NCBI GenBank assembly: GCA_030754655.1
Contig: JASLZX010000006.1
Coordinates: 1 to 53,030 of the forward strand
DNA: 53,030 bases
Origin: UBA8886 sp002731655
GTDB lineage: Archaea; Thermoplasmatota; Poseidoniia; MGIII; CG-Epi1
Reading direction: 5' to 3'
The position numbers were made by a program, and so were the translations under genes. Each line of letters starts with the position of its first letter. Within the stretch, counting starts at the first letter, position 1. The notes under the pieces are model-generated. The model had not been told where the DNA came from. It was given only the letters and a program-made list of their open reading frames with translations, and searched no databases. Of the stretch, positions 24,838 to 33,323 are shown piece by piece.

Positions 24838-25632
24838 ATGGCCCGTAACGATATTGAGGAACTGATTTCGCACCTTGGTCGCGATAACGACGCTGGACGA
24901 CGCAGCGCGATAACACAGCTTGAAGCAAAAATTCCTCACAGCGAAAAGCAGGTTGCAACGGCGCTGGTCGACCATCTCGACGACGAAAACCACTTCGTGC
25001 GGCAGTCGGCGCTGGCACTGTTCAGCAGGATGAGCGAGCAGGCGCTCGAGCCGATAATCAACGGCGGACTCAACTCTGATGACTTCTTCGTCCAGCGCGC
25101 TGCGATGGACGCCATCGGCCGCATCGGCTCGGACGCGGGCGTGCCGTACCTTGTGAAGGGACTCACTAGCTCCGACCACTACGTTCGCTGGCAGGCGGCG
25201 AAAGGGCTGGCGCAATTCCCCGGAGGCGACGTGACGGCGGCGCTGACCGAGGCGCTCCGGGACCGCCACCCGCTGGTGCGTGACCGCGTGGCGGCGTCGC
25301 TGATGCGGCACGGCGCGGACGGCAAGGCTGCGGTCGAGGGCTGGAAGCCGGGGCGCTCGCGCAAACTGCGGCAGAAATACAAGCCACCGGCGCCGAAGCC
25401 TGAAGGCGACGGAGGCGTGGTGGCTGAAACCGACCTCGAGAAGGAATCGGGCTACCTCTACTACCTTGGTAAGGATGGCAACATCTGGCGCGCCCGCATG
25501 GCGCGCGGCACGGTGCCGGGCGGCGGAGCCGAGAAGGTCGCCGACGCGGGCGTCACGCGCGAGCGGGGCTGGCTCTACTACATTGACAAGCAGGGCAACG
25601 TGTCGCGCACGCTGCTCAAGCGCGGCGGCTGA
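24838..25632 (+). CDS. HEAT-repeat protein with C-terminal LYY repeat domain
   Basis: 264 residues. Residues 1-165 form HEAT/PBS-lyase-type repeats (VDHLDDENHFVRQSALALF, ALRDRHPLVRDRVAASL), expected to be a helical scaffold for protein contacts. A Lys/Pro-rich linker follows (about 170-195). The C-terminus has two copies of a short motif, GYLYYLGKDGNIWRARMARG and GWLYYIDKQGNVSRTLLKRG, which suggests a small beta-hairpin domain I cannot name. No signal peptide or membrane segment. TATA TTTTAATATG (24798-24807) and AGGTGA (24828-24833) upstream support the ATG at 24838 with a short leader. Confidence 0.82.
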   Translation: MARNDIEELISHLGRDNDAGRRSAITQLEAKIPHSEKQVATALVDHLDDENHFVRQSALALFSRMSEQALEPIINGGLNSDDFFVQRAAMDAIGRIGSDAGVPYLVKGLTSSDHYVRWQAAKGLAQFPGGDVTAALTEALRDRHPLVRDRVAASLMRHGADGKAAVEGWKPGRSRKLRQKYKPPAPKPEGDGGVVAETDLEKESGYLYYLGKDGNIWRARMARGTVPGGGAEKVADAGVTRERGWLYYIDKQGNVSRTLLKRGG

Positions 25633-25649
25633 ACGAGGCCGGAATCGCC

Positions 25650-26990
25650 TTACGGGGTCGTGCGCCGCATGGTGCGCGGGAACGCGATGACGTCACGAAT
25701 GTGGTCGGCGCCGCAGAGCCACGCGACCAGCCGGTCTAGCCCCAGCCCGAAACCAGAATGCGGCACGCTGCCGAACTTGCGCAGGTCAAGGTACCAGCCG
25801 TAGGATTCCGGCTCCATCCCTTCTTCGGCGATACGCTCCGCCAATTCCTCCGGCGACCAGACGCGCTCGCCGCCGCCGATGATTTCGCCGTAGCCCTCCG
25901 GCGCGAGCAGGTCGTGGCAGACCAGCGCCTTGGGGTCGGCCGGGTCGGGGCGATGGTAGAAGCCTTTCTCGCGCGGAAAGTGGGTGATGTAGAGCGGCTG
26001 CGTCCGCTCCTGTGTCAGCGCCTTCTCCTCGCGGTAACCGAAGTCGTCGCCCCACGCCAGGTCGAACCCCATCCCGTTCAGCAGCTCGAGCACCTCGGCG
26101 TACTTCAGCCGCTCGAACGGCGGCTGCACCGCCTCCAGCACGGCGGGGTCGCGGCCGAGCCGCTCCAGTTCGGGGCGGTTACGCGCCAGCACCGCCGTGA
26201 TGATGGCGGCGAGCATCGCCTCTTCCTGCGCCATCATCTGCTCGTTGTGGACCCATGCCGCCTCGACCTCGCCGTGCCAGAACTCGGTCAGGTGGCGGCG
26301 AGTGCGGCTTTTCTCGGCGCGGAACGACGGCGCCAGCGTGTAGATGCGCTCGAGGCCGAACATGGTCGCCTCAGCGTAGAGCTGCCACGACTGCGAAAGG
26401 TGTGCGTAGAATGACTTTCCGCCTTCGGCCGACTCGTCGGGGTAGTATGTGTCAAAGAGGGACGAGCCACCTTCGCACGCGCCCGACACAAACGAGGGTG
26501 ACTGCACCTCAGTATAGCCCTGCGAGTCCCAGAAGCCCCGAAAGGCGCCAAAGGCGGTCGCGCGCACCTTGAGCGCGTCGACCATTGGGCGGCTGCGCAG
26601 CCACAAATGGCGGTTGTCAAGCAAGTGCTCGTCGCCGAGGTCCTGCGTAATCGGGAATGTCTCGGCGTAGTGCAATACTTCGAAGCCGCTGACGCGCAGC
26701 TCGTAGCCGCCCGGCGCGCGGTCGTCGGCAGCGGGTGTGCCGGTGACGACGACCGACGACTCGCGCAGTGCGCTGCACGCCGCGTCGAAATCTCCCGCGG
26801 CGACCTTCGCCTTCGAGACAGTGCATTGCAGGATGCCGGTGCCGTCGCGCACGATGACAAACGCCAGCTTGCCCGAGGAGCGAGTGCGGTAGACCCAGCC
26901 ACGCACCGTGACTTCGCCTTCGGCGGCGCCAGCGAGCACGCTCGCGACGGGGGTGAAGCGCGAGTGGTCAGGGAACTCCGGGTAGGCCAT
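25650..26990 (-). CDS. asnS: Asparaginyl-tRNA synthetase
   Basis: 446 residues, a class IIb synthetase that charges tRNA-Asn. The N-terminal OB fold (VTVRGWVYRTRSSGKLAFVI) recognises the anticodon. The catalytic domain shows motif 2 (FRAEKSRTRRHLTEFWHGEVE, in which the first 15 residues carry the key FRAE and Arg) and motif 3 (GFGLGLDRLVAWL). AsnRS is favoured over AspRS by PLYITHFPREKGFYHRPDP and YGEIIGGGERVW. ATG 26990 is chosen because it begins a typical N-terminus; an earlier in-frame start adds only nine residues. It stands convergent to the HEAT gene with a 17-base gap. Confidence 0.93.
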   Translation of the reverse strand: MAYPEFPDHSRFTPVASVLAGAAEGEVTVRGWVYRTRSSGKLAFVIVRDGTGILQCTVSKAKVAAGDFDAACSALRESSVVVTGTPAADDRAPGGYELRVSGFEVLHYAETFPITQDLGDEHLLDNRHLWLRSRPMVDALKVRATAFGAFRGFWDSQGYTEVQSPSFVSGACEGGSSLFDTYYPDESAEGGKSFYAHLSQSWQLYAEATMFGLERIYTLAPSFRAEKSRTRRHLTEFWHGEVEAAWVHNEQMMAQEEAMLAAIITAVLARNRPELERLGRDPAVLEAVQPPFERLKYAEVLELLNGMGFDLAWGDDFGYREEKALTQERTQPLYITHFPREKGFYHRPDPADPKALVCHDLLAPEGYGEIIGGGERVWSPEELAERIAEEGMEPESYGWYLDLRKFGSVPHSGFGLGLDRLVAWLCGADHIRDVIAFPRTMRRTTP

Positions 26991-27029
26991 CCGGCCGCCG
27001 ACCGCGCGCGGGTGCAAAACCCTTTGCCG

Positions 27030-27635
27030 TCAGGCGAGGCTCAGTAGCAGCGCGCCCGCGAGTAGCAATAGCACGCTGCCAACGGCGCGGTCAATGCCCT
27101 GCGCGTGGCGCCGCAACGCGTCGAGTAGCGGCGTGCCGGCAATCGCGGTCGCGACGAGCATATACCAGCTGGCGTCGATGGTGCCGGCGAGCAGCGCGAC
27201 CGCCAGTCGGTCGCCTGACGGGAGTCCGGGCTCGATAAACTGCGAGAAGACCGCGACGAAGAACGCCAGTATCTTCGGGTTGAGGAACGCGACGAGAAAG
27301 CCCGCCACGAACCCTTCGCGGCCGCCGCTGTCGTGCTCGTCGGCCACCACCCCGTCGGATTGCAGGAACTGCCAGCCGAGCCAGACCAGCACCGCCGCGC
27401 CACCCCATTGCAACGCGCGGGCGGCGACGGCGCCCGCGTCCATCGCCGCTGCGAGTCCCGAGACGGCGATCAGCGCGTAGAAAAAGAAGCCGATACCGTG
27501 GCCGAGCCCGGTCATGACGCCGCGCAGCCGCCCGCCGGCGACCGTATTGCGCAGCACGACGGCGAGGCTCGGGCCGGGTGACATCGCCCCCAACACGCAG
27601 ACTGCGCCAATCTGCGCCAGCACCGCCAGCTCCAT
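27030..27635 (-). CDS. LysE/RhtB-family amino-acid exporter
   Basis: 201 residues with about six hydrophobic segments. The LysE/RhtB signature is near the N-terminus (GAMSPGPSLAVVLRNTVAGG, then GLGHGIGFFFYALIAV), with WLGWQFLQSD in the middle and the conserved FLNPKILAFFVAVF. The family exports amino acids such as lysine, homoserine or threonine, coupled to the proton gradient; the substrate here cannot be told. An exporter makes sense in a cell that takes in peptides and may build up single amino acids. It lies divergent to the zinc/winged-helix gene, 32 bases away. Confidence 0.9.
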   Translation of the reverse strand: MELAVLAQIGAVCVLGAMSPGPSLAVVLRNTVAGGRLRGVMTGLGHGIGFFFYALIAVSGLAAAMDAGAVAARALQWGGAAVLVWLGWQFLQSDGVVADEHDSGGREGFVAGFLVAFLNPKILAFFVAVFSQFIEPGLPSGDRLAVALLAGTIDASWYMLVATAIAGTPLLDALRRHAQGIDRAVGSVLLLLAGALLLSLA

Positions 27636-27667
27636 GCCGACGCGAAGGCGGAGTGAGTGAAAACATT

Positions 27668-28102
27668 ATGCGGCCGGCGCATTCCCGAGCCGTGTTCGGC
27701 GTCGTCGCCTGTCCCAAATGCCGTTCCGTGCGGTCGGTCGAGCTGGCGCACCGCAGCGCCGGCTGCCAGCGGTGCGGCTACCGCATGGTGCTGACGAAAG
27801 TGCGCATCTGGGAGCGGTGCGATTCGCAGCCGGAACTGGCGGGCGCCATCGCGCGCGTCAGGAACGAACTCGCGGCACCGGCGCTGCGGGCAGAAGCAGC
27901 GCCGTCGGAGGCGCCTCCGCAAGGCGATATGCGAACGCGGCTGCTCGCGGTGCTGCCCGACGGCGAAATCGAGGAGGAGGCGCTGCTAGCACGGGCGCGC
28001 GGAGTGCGTATCCCCGAAGCGCGGGCGCGCGAGATGCTGGCGGCGCTGCTCGCCGACGGCACGCTCTGCGAACCGCGGCCCGGCTGGCTGGCTAAGGTCT
28101 GA
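27668..28102 (+). CDS. Zinc-ribbon plus winged-helix protein (DUF5817-like)
   Basis: 144 residues. The N-terminal part (VVACPKCRSVRSVELAHRS, then GCQRCGYR) is a CxxC...CxxC ribbon of the kind seen in halophile DUF5817 proteins, followed by a helical stretch (about 45-70). The C-terminal half (about 88-144: EEALLARARGVRIPEARAR, then MLAALLADGTLCEPRPGWL) looks like a winged helix. Probably a DNA- or RNA-binding factor. ATG 27668 is chosen because it lies just before the ribbon and leaves room for the divergent LysE gene. The stop overlaps the TATA box of the eL41 gene. Confidence 0.78.
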   Translation: MRPAHSRAVFGVVACPKCRSVRSVELAHRSAGCQRCGYRMVLTKVRIWERCDSQPELAGAIARVRNELAAPALRAEAAPSEAPPQGDMRTRLLAVLPDGEIEEEALLARARGVRIPEARAREMLAALLADGTLCEPRPGWLAKV

Positions 28103-28139
28103 CTTTTAATAGGGTGGTTGGGTGCGCCCACCCTCAGGC

Positions 28140-28244
28140 ATGAAACGGAGCTCCCGCGTCTGGAAGAAGAAGGGCCAACAGCGCTGGAAGTGGCGCAAGA
28201 AGAAGATGCGCCGTCGCAAGCGCGAACGCCGTCGCAACAAGTAG
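28140..28244 (+). CDS. rpl41e: Ribosomal protein eL41 (34 residues)
   Basis: A 34-codon frame with 21 Arg/Lys residues. Its second half (KWRKKKMRRRKRERRRNK) closely matches eL41, whose known core is KWRKKRMRRLKRKRRKMR; a nine- to ten-residue basic N-terminal extension is added. The eL41 protein bridges the two ribosomal subunits and is one of the smallest proteins known, so it is often missed in annotation. A TATA element CTTTTAAT (28103-28110) centred about 33 bases before the ATG predicts an almost leaderless mRNA. A 6-bp stem (GGGTGG/CCACCC, about 28112-28133) lies just upstream. Confidence 0.85.
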   Translation: MKRSSRVWKKKGQQRWKWRKKKMRRRKRERRRNK

Positions 28245-28275
28245 CGCTAAAAGCCCCGCTGGAGTGGTTTACCCG

Positions 28276-29880
28276 ATGCCGGTTATCACCATCAACCTTG
28301 AGGACCTGAACCGGCTGCTGCCGCAGCCGCTCTCGCCCGCCGAACTGCGCGAGACCATTCCGCTGCTGGGCGCCGACCCCGACGAGATTAGCGACCACGA
28401 AGCGGTCATCGAGTTCTTCCCTGACCGACCAGACCTGCTCTCGACCGAAGGCGTTGCGCGGGCGCTGCGCGCCTTCACGGGGCAGGCGCCGGGGCTGGTG
28501 CGTTGCGCCGTTGCGAAGCCGAAAACATGGCTCTCGGTCGAGCCGAGCATCACCGACATCCGCCCCTGGTTCCTGGGCGGCATCGTCCGCGGCGTGACGC
28601 TCGACGACGTGGCGCTGCGGTCGCTGATGGAATTGCAGGAGAAGCTACACGTCACGACCGGCCGGCGGCGGCGCAAGGCGTCCATCGGCATCCATGATAT
28701 GGCACCGCTCAAGCCGCCTTTCCGTTTCTACGGATGCTCGCCACACGAGCCCGCCTTCATCCCGCTCGGCTGCGACGAGCCTATGACGCCCGAGGAAATC
28801 CTGCAGGAGCACCCGAAAGGCGTCGCGTATGCGCATATCATCGCCGATGAAGAGCGCTACCCGCTGATTGTCGACTCGCAGGAACAGGTGCTCTCGATGC
28901 CGCCGATTATCAACGGCCAGCTGACCGCGCTCTCCGCGGACACGACCGACATATTGATTGACGTGCAGGGGCTGGACCGGCAGGCCGTGGAAACTTGCCT
29001 TAACATTGTCACCGCCGCGCTTGTCGAGCGCGGCGGGAGCGCCGAGGCGCTCGAAATCCGCTACCCCAGCGAGAAATACATCGTCCCCGACATGGCACCG
29101 CGCGAGCACCGCGCCGACCACGATTACCTGACGCGGCTGCTCGGCTGGGACCCCGGCGAGGAGCAGGTACGCCGCGCGTTCGGCCGCTGCGGGCTCGAGG
29201 GGGAGCTACGCGACGGTGAGTGGATTGTGCAGGTGCCCGCCTGGCGGGCGGACCTGCTGCACCCCGTGGATTTGCTCGAGGAGCTCGCCATCGGGCTCGA
29301 ATACGACGAAATCCCCGAACAGCTGCCTCAGCTCGCCACTTTCGGCCGCGAGACCGCGTCGCGCCAGCGCGAGCGCGAATGCCGCGAGGCGTTACTCGGG
29401 CTTGGATTCCAGGAAGTGGTTTCACTCACGTTGAGCTCGGCGCGCGCGCAGCACGAGCTGCCGGCGCGCGGGCCGGCGGGCGAGGCGCACGTTGCGAACC
29501 CGGTCGGCGAGGAATACCACCTGCTGCGGCCGGCGCTGCTGCCCGGCTTGCTCGAGCTGCTGCGCACCAACCGGCACCACGAACTGCCGCAACGCGTCTT
29601 CGAGGTGGGCTGGGTCGTGCGCGATCACGCCAACCGGCTGGCGCTGGGCTGGGTCGAGCTGAACAGCCGCGCCCCGTTTTCGCAGGCCCGTGCGATAGCA
29701 CAGGCGGTCGCGCAGCGGCTCGGCATCGATGGCGATGCGCAGCCGGTCGAGGACGGGATGTTCATCTCCGGCCGCTGCGCGTCGCTGAGCGGCGCGCTGG
29801 TCTTCGGCGAAATCCACCCGCGGGTGCTCGAAGGCTGCGAGCTGGGGTATCCCGCCATCGGCGGCGAAGTGCTGTGGTGA
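28276..29880 (+). CDS. pheT: Phenylalanyl-tRNA synthetase beta subunit, archaeal type
   Basis: 534 residues, the size of archaeal/eukaryotic PheRS beta. The subunit pairs with PheS, which is not in this window, to charge tRNA-Phe, and carries editing and tRNA-binding domains. Recognisable parts are the N-terminus PVITINLEDLNRLL, the B3/4 editing region (VTTGRRRRKASIGIHDMAPL near 125), the B5 domain (about 275-340), and the catalytic-like C-terminal domain starting near RQRERECREALLGLGFQEVV. ATG 28276 is chosen over 28264 because it begins the family motif. The stop overlaps the next gene's GTG (GTGA). Confidence 0.95.
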   Translation: MPVITINLEDLNRLLPQPLSPAELRETIPLLGADPDEISDHEAVIEFFPDRPDLLSTEGVARALRAFTGQAPGLVRCAVAKPKTWLSVEPSITDIRPWFLGGIVRGVTLDDVALRSLMELQEKLHVTTGRRRRKASIGIHDMAPLKPPFRFYGCSPHEPAFIPLGCDEPMTPEEILQEHPKGVAYAHIIADEERYPLIVDSQEQVLSMPPIINGQLTALSADTTDILIDVQGLDRQAVETCLNIVTAALVERGGSAEALEIRYPSEKYIVPDMAPREHRADHDYLTRLLGWDPGEEQVRRAFGRCGLEGELRDGEWIVQVPAWRADLLHPVDLLEELAIGLEYDEIPEQLPQLATFGRETASRQRERECREALLGLGFQEVVSLTLSSARAQHELPARGPAGEAHVANPVGEEYHLLRPALLPGLLELLRTNRHHELPQRVFEVGWVVRDHANRLALGWVELNSRAPFSQARAIAQAVAQRLGIDGDAQPVEDGMFISGRCASLSGALVFGEIHPRVLEGCELGYPAIGGEVLW

Positions 29881-30272
29881 AGCTGCCGGTCTGCTTTGAG
29901 CCGCGCTCGGCAGCCACCGCGCTGCGCGCAACGCTCGAGCGGCTCGGCTGGGAATACACCCGCAGCGACGATACCCGTGCTTTCACACAGGTAGCATTCG
30001 TCATCCCGTTCCAGCGCGCCGCGCATCTCTTCCGCTACGAAATCCCGCACGGCGACCTGCTGCTGGAGCTCTGGGCCGAGACGCCCGGCAGCAGCGGCAG
30101 CGTCACCTGGCTAGAGGCGCGGGGCGACGCGGAGCCGCGGCGCGAGCTGCTCGCCGCCTTCGCCGAAGGGCTACCGCGGCGGCCGTGGGAGTTCACGCTC
30201 GGCCAGCGGCTGCGCGTCGGCCTGCTGACCGTGCGCGGCGCGCGGAGGAAGTGGGAGAAAGCATTGCAATGA
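29877..30272 (+). CDS. Hypothetical 131-residue protein between pheT and priS
   Basis: Start GTG 29877 overlaps the pheT stop by four bases (GTGA), and its own TGA overlaps the priS ATG (ATGA). The protein is soluble with mixed alpha/beta character: VCFEPRSAATALRATLERLG, then TQVAFVIPFQRAAHLFRYEI, DLLLELWAETPG, and a basic C-terminus RGARRKWEKAL. I recognise no family. Coupling on both sides suggests a role near translation or replication, or simply operon packing. The upstream part of the same frame, inside pheT, is antisense-like shadow and is not included. Confidence 0.8.
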   Translation: MKLPVCFEPRSAATALRATLERLGWEYTRSDDTRAFTQVAFVIPFQRAAHLFRYEIPHGDLLLELWAETPGSSGSVTWLEARGDAEPRRELLAAFAEGLPRRPWEFTLGQRLRVGLLTVRGARRKWEKALQ

Positions 30273-31480
30273 GCCTGAAGGAGGACATTGCCAAGCACAA
30301 GGCGAGCCTGCCGCTGCGCTACACGCAGGAGTGGCTCCAAGCACGCTTCCGCGAATTTTACGCCACGGCTGAGCCAGAACTGCCACCGCGGTTCACCGCG
30401 CGCGAGTGGGGGATGCTCGGCTGGGGCGGCAAGATGATGCAGCGCCACCTGGCGTTCCGCAGCGAAGGCGAGCTACAGGCACGGCTGGCGCGCGAGGCGC
30501 CCGCGCACGTCTACCATTCGGTCGCGTATTACGCGCACCCGTCAGCCGGCAAGATGAACGAAAAGCAGTGGCAGGCGGCCGACCTGATTTTCGACCTTGA
30601 CGCCGACCACTTGCCGGAAATGGAATTGCTCAAGCAGGGCAAAATCTCGTTCGGCGCGCTGATGGAAATCACCCGCGAACAGGCTGTGCGGCTCGCCGAG
30701 GATTTCCTGCTCGGCGACCTTGGCCTTGCGCTGGAGGACCTGCAACTGGTCTTCAGCGGCGGCCGCGGCTACCACGTGCACGTACGCGCGCCGGCGGTGC
30801 TTGAGCTGCCATCGGGGGCGCGGCGCGAGCTGGCCGACTACCTAACCGGGCTCGATGCCGACGAAGAGCTGTTGCTGGTCGACGCGGGGCACATGCGGCA
30901 GTATGGCGACAAGCGCTACTCGACGGGCGAGCTGCGGCTGCCCGCGACCGACGCGCCGGGCTGGCAAGGACGCGTCGCGCGCTACGCGAGCGCGTGGCTG
31001 ACCGAGGCGCAGGCGCTGCCGCCGGACGAACAGCTGGCGCGGCTGAAGTCGCTGCCGGGCATCGGCTCCAAGGTAGCAAAACAAGCGCAGATCGACGGCA
31101 CGCCGCAGGAAGTTTTCGACACACTGCCGCGACGCGCGCAGACCGCGCTGCGCGACGCGGCGCTCAGCGCATGCGCAGTGCACGCCGACGAACCGGTGAC
31201 GGGCGATCTGCATCGGCTCATCCGGCTACCGGGAACGCTCCATGGCGGCACGGGACTGCTGGCGCGCAGCGTGACGCTCGATGAGTTACGCGACTTCGAC
31301 CCCTACCGGCAGGCGACCGCACTGGGCGACGCGCCGGTGAAGGTGCGGTCGGCGGCGAAGCACCCGGTCGCAATGGGCGACGTCGCCAGCCTGGAGCCCG
31401 ACGAGGTTACCGAACTGCCCACGGCGCAAGGCGCCTACTTCATGGCGCGCGGCTTTGCGACGCTGGAGGTTGAGGCATGA
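30269..31480 (+). CDS. priS: DNA primase small (catalytic) subunit
   Basis: 403 residues. PriS makes RNA/DNA primers for replication together with PriL, which is not seen here. Recognisable are YYAHPSAGKMNEKQWQAADL, the catalytic DLIFDLDADHL with its paired aspartates, FSGGRGYHVHVRAP, DYLTGLDADE, and LIRLPGTLHGGTGLLARSV near the C-terminus. The GRGYH motif and the RLPGTLHGGTGL segment are strong PriS markers. A region near residues 245-300 (LKSLPGIGSKVAKQAQIDG) is less conserved. ATG 30269 overlaps the previous stop (ATGA), and rnhB begins inside its stop (ATGA). Confidence 0.95.
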   Translation: MSLKEDIAKHKASLPLRYTQEWLQARFREFYATAEPELPPRFTAREWGMLGWGGKMMQRHLAFRSEGELQARLAREAPAHVYHSVAYYAHPSAGKMNEKQWQAADLIFDLDADHLPEMELLKQGKISFGALMEITREQAVRLAEDFLLGDLGLALEDLQLVFSGGRGYHVHVRAPAVLELPSGARRELADYLTGLDADEELLLVDAGHMRQYGDKRYSTGELRLPATDAPGWQGRVARYASAWLTEAQALPPDEQLARLKSLPGIGSKVAKQAQIDGTPQEVFDTLPRRAQTALRDAALSACAVHADEPVTGDLHRLIRLPGTLHGGTGLLARSVTLDELRDFDPYRQATALGDAPVKVRSAAKHPVAMGDVASLEPDEVTELPTAQGAYFMARGFATLEVEA

Positions 31481-32163
31481 ACGACGAAAATACAGCGCTG
31501 GGGCTGGTCGCTGGGCTCGACGAGGCGGGGCGCGGGCCGGTACTGGGACCGATGGCGGTCGCGATTGTCGCGACCGACGACGAGGAGGCGCTGCGCAAGC
31601 TGGGCGTGCGCGACTCCAAACAGCTATCGCCGCGGAGGCGAGCCGAGCTCGCCGCCGCCATCCGGCAGAGCTGCGAGTGCGCGGTCGAGCTGATTGAGCC
31701 GGAGACCATCGACCGCTTCGTCGCCGAAGGGGGGCTCAACCGGCTTGAGGAGCGCGCCTTCGCACGGCTGATTGCGCAGCTGGCGCCGACGGTGGCGTTC
31801 GTCGATTCCCCCGAACTGGACGGCGAGAAAGTGGGCGCCCGCATCAGCGGCCGGCTGCCGCCGGGGCTGGAGTGCCAGGTCATCGCAATTACGAAGGCAG
31901 ACCAGAAAATCCCGACGGCTTCGGCGGCGTCAATTTTGGCAAAGGAGGCGCGCGAAGAGGCGATGGTGCGGCTGCGCGCGGAGCTAGGTGAATGCGGCAG
32001 CGGTTACCCGTCTGACGAGCGGACCATCACGTTTTTGAAGGAATACTGGCGTGAGCACAACGAGTGGCCCCCCGGCACCCGCAAAAGCTGGAAGACGCTG
32101 GAGCGGCTCGAGCGGCAGGAGCTGAGGGTGACGCTCGACGACTTTGGAACCGACAATGAGTGA
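31477..32163 (+). CDS. rnhB: Ribonuclease HII
   Basis: 228 residues, full length. RNase HII cuts the RNA strand of RNA/DNA hybrids and removes single ribonucleotides from DNA. The catalytic carboxylates are visible in AGLDEAGRGPVLGPM (Asp, Glu), AFVDSPELDG (Asp) and KADQKIPTASAASILAKE (Asp). GSGYPSDERTITFL follows in the C-terminal domain. Its place after priS links primer synthesis and primer removal. The start ATG overlaps the priS stop by four bases, and its last eight bases overlap the SCP2 gene. Confidence 0.97.
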   Translation: MNDENTALGLVAGLDEAGRGPVLGPMAVAIVATDDEEALRKLGVRDSKQLSPRRRAELAAAIRQSCECAVELIEPETIDRFVAEGGLNRLEERAFARLIAQLAPTVAFVDSPELDGEKVGARISGRLPPGLECQVIAITKADQKIPTASAASILAKEAREEAMVRLRAELGECGSGYPSDERTITFLKEYWREHNEWPPGTRKSWKTLERLERQELRVTLDDFGTDNE

Positions 32164-32494
32164 AATGCTGGAGAAGCTGCAGGCCAAGGCGGCCGCGTTC
32201 AACGTGCGCATCGCCGAGGACGAAGGCTTCGCGAAGCTGGTCGAGGGCAACGACCGCACCATCGCCATCGTCATCATCGACGGCCCGACACTCATCGCGC
32301 GGCTCGAGGGCGGCAGCCTGCCGCAGTTCGCCGAGGGTGATTCGACCGACGCCGACGTGGTTGTCAAGGCGAGCAGCGAAACCCTGCTGGCGCTGCTCAA
32401 ACGCGAGCTATCGCCCATCAAGGCTTACACGAAGGGCGAGCTGAAGGTGAAGGCGAGCTTCCGCGATTTATTGATGATGAAGAAGTTTTTCTGA
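32156..32494 (+). CDS. SCP2 sterol-transfer-fold protein
   Basis: 112 residues, matching a single SCP2 domain. Segments such as RTIAIVIIDGPTLIARLEGG, DADVVVKASSETLLALLKRE and AYTKGELKVKASFRDLLMM fit the family, in which a hydrophobic cavity binds lipids or acyl groups. In archaea the ligand is unknown; an isoprenoid or fatty-acid-like molecule is an inference. The ATG at 32156 overlaps the end of rnhB by eight bases. It ends one base before the convergent rsmA stop. Confidence 0.85.
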   Translation: MSEMLEKLQAKAAAFNVRIAEDEGFAKLVEGNDRTIAIVIIDGPTLIARLEGGSLPQFAEGDSTDADVVVKASSETLLALLKRELSPIKAYTKGELKVKASFRDLLMMKKFF

Positions 32495-32495
32495 A

Positions 32496-33242
32496 TCAGT
32501 CCGTTAGCAAATCCGCCAGCCCAGCCATCTGCGCCGGCGTGAGGACTTCGCCGCGCTCCTGCAGGTGCGGCAACTGCTCGATCGCCGCATCGGGGAACTC
32601 GAGCCGCAGCGCGTTACGGACGGTCTTGCGCCGGTGCTGGAAGAGCGTCGCGACGACGCGCTCGAAGATGGCGAAGTCGCGGACTTCGTAATCCGGCGCG
32701 CGCCGCTCGAGCCGCACTACCAGCGAGTGCACCCGCGGCTGCGGCAGGAACGCGGTGCGCGAAACACGGAACAGCTTGCGGCAGGCAACGTGGTGCTGCG
32801 CCATCACCGACAGGCGACCGTATGCCTTGCTCCCCGGCGATGCGGCGAGCCGGCGAGCGAACTCTTCCTGGAACATCAGCACCGCCCGTCCCCACTCCAC
32901 GTCGAAAAGGCGGAACAGCAGCGGCGACGAGATAGCGTAGGGCAGGTTGGCGACGACGACGTCCGACGACGGCAGCTCGACTTCGAGCGCGTCGCCCGTG
33001 ACCAGCTCCAGCTCGTCGCCGAAGCGCTGCCGCAGCACCGCCGCCAGCCAGCGGTCCTTCTCGATCGCGACCAGCTTGCCGAGCGGCGCGAGCCGCTCGG
33101 TCAGAACGCCGCGGCCGGGGCCGATTTCGAGGATGCGCTCGCCCGGCGCAATCTCGGCCGCCGCGACGATGCTGTCGGCGAGTTTCTCGTCGACGAGGAA
33201 ATGCTGCCCCAGCGCCTTACGGCGACGGGGAGAAAGAGACAT
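32496..33242 (-). CDS. rsmA: 16S rRNA dimethyladenosine methyltransferase (KsgA/Dim1)
   Basis: 248 residues. The enzyme dimethylates two adjacent adenosines near the 3' end of 16S rRNA during small-subunit assembly, using S-adenosylmethionine. Visible motifs are the N-terminal ALGQHFLVDEKLADSI, the SAM-binding ILEIGPGRGVLTERLAPLG, the acidic VAIEKDR, and the catalytic VVANLPYAISSPLLFRLF. The C-terminal helical domain is present and full length. In many euryarchaea this gene follows rpoF and DUF655; here it stands alone upstream of a divergent tRNA gene. A TGTTTTTATC element about 27 bases upstream may be its TATA box. Confidence 0.96.
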   Translation of the reverse strand: MSLSPRRRKALGQHFLVDEKLADSIVAAAEIAPGERILEIGPGRGVLTERLAPLGKLVAIEKDRWLAAVLRQRFGDELELVTGDALEVELPSSDVVVANLPYAISSPLLFRLFDVEWGRAVLMFQEEFARRLAASPGSKAYGRLSVMAQHHVACRKLFRVSRTAFLPQPRVHSLVVRLERRAPDYEVRDFAIFERVVATLFQHRRKTVRNALRLEFPDAAIEQLPHLQERGEVLTPAQMAGLADLLTD

Positions 33243-33294
33243 TTGGCGCTGAACGCGGGAGCTGATAAAAACACCCCGGCAACGACGGCGTTTT

Positions 33295-33302
33295 CTTATA
33301 TT
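33295..33302 (+). promoter_or_regulatory. TATA box of tRNA-Val
   Basis: CTTATATT is centred about 26 bases before the first base of the mature tRNA, as expected for transcription starting at or near the tRNA 5' end. Confidence 0.6.
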
Positions 33303-33323
33303 CCAGCATCAGGTCGGCCCTGC

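Noticed and set aside
24779..25018. N-terminal extension of the phosphodiesterase to 25018
   Set aside because: The AHRG motif must be near the N-terminus, and the extension overlaps the divergent HEAT gene and its promoter.
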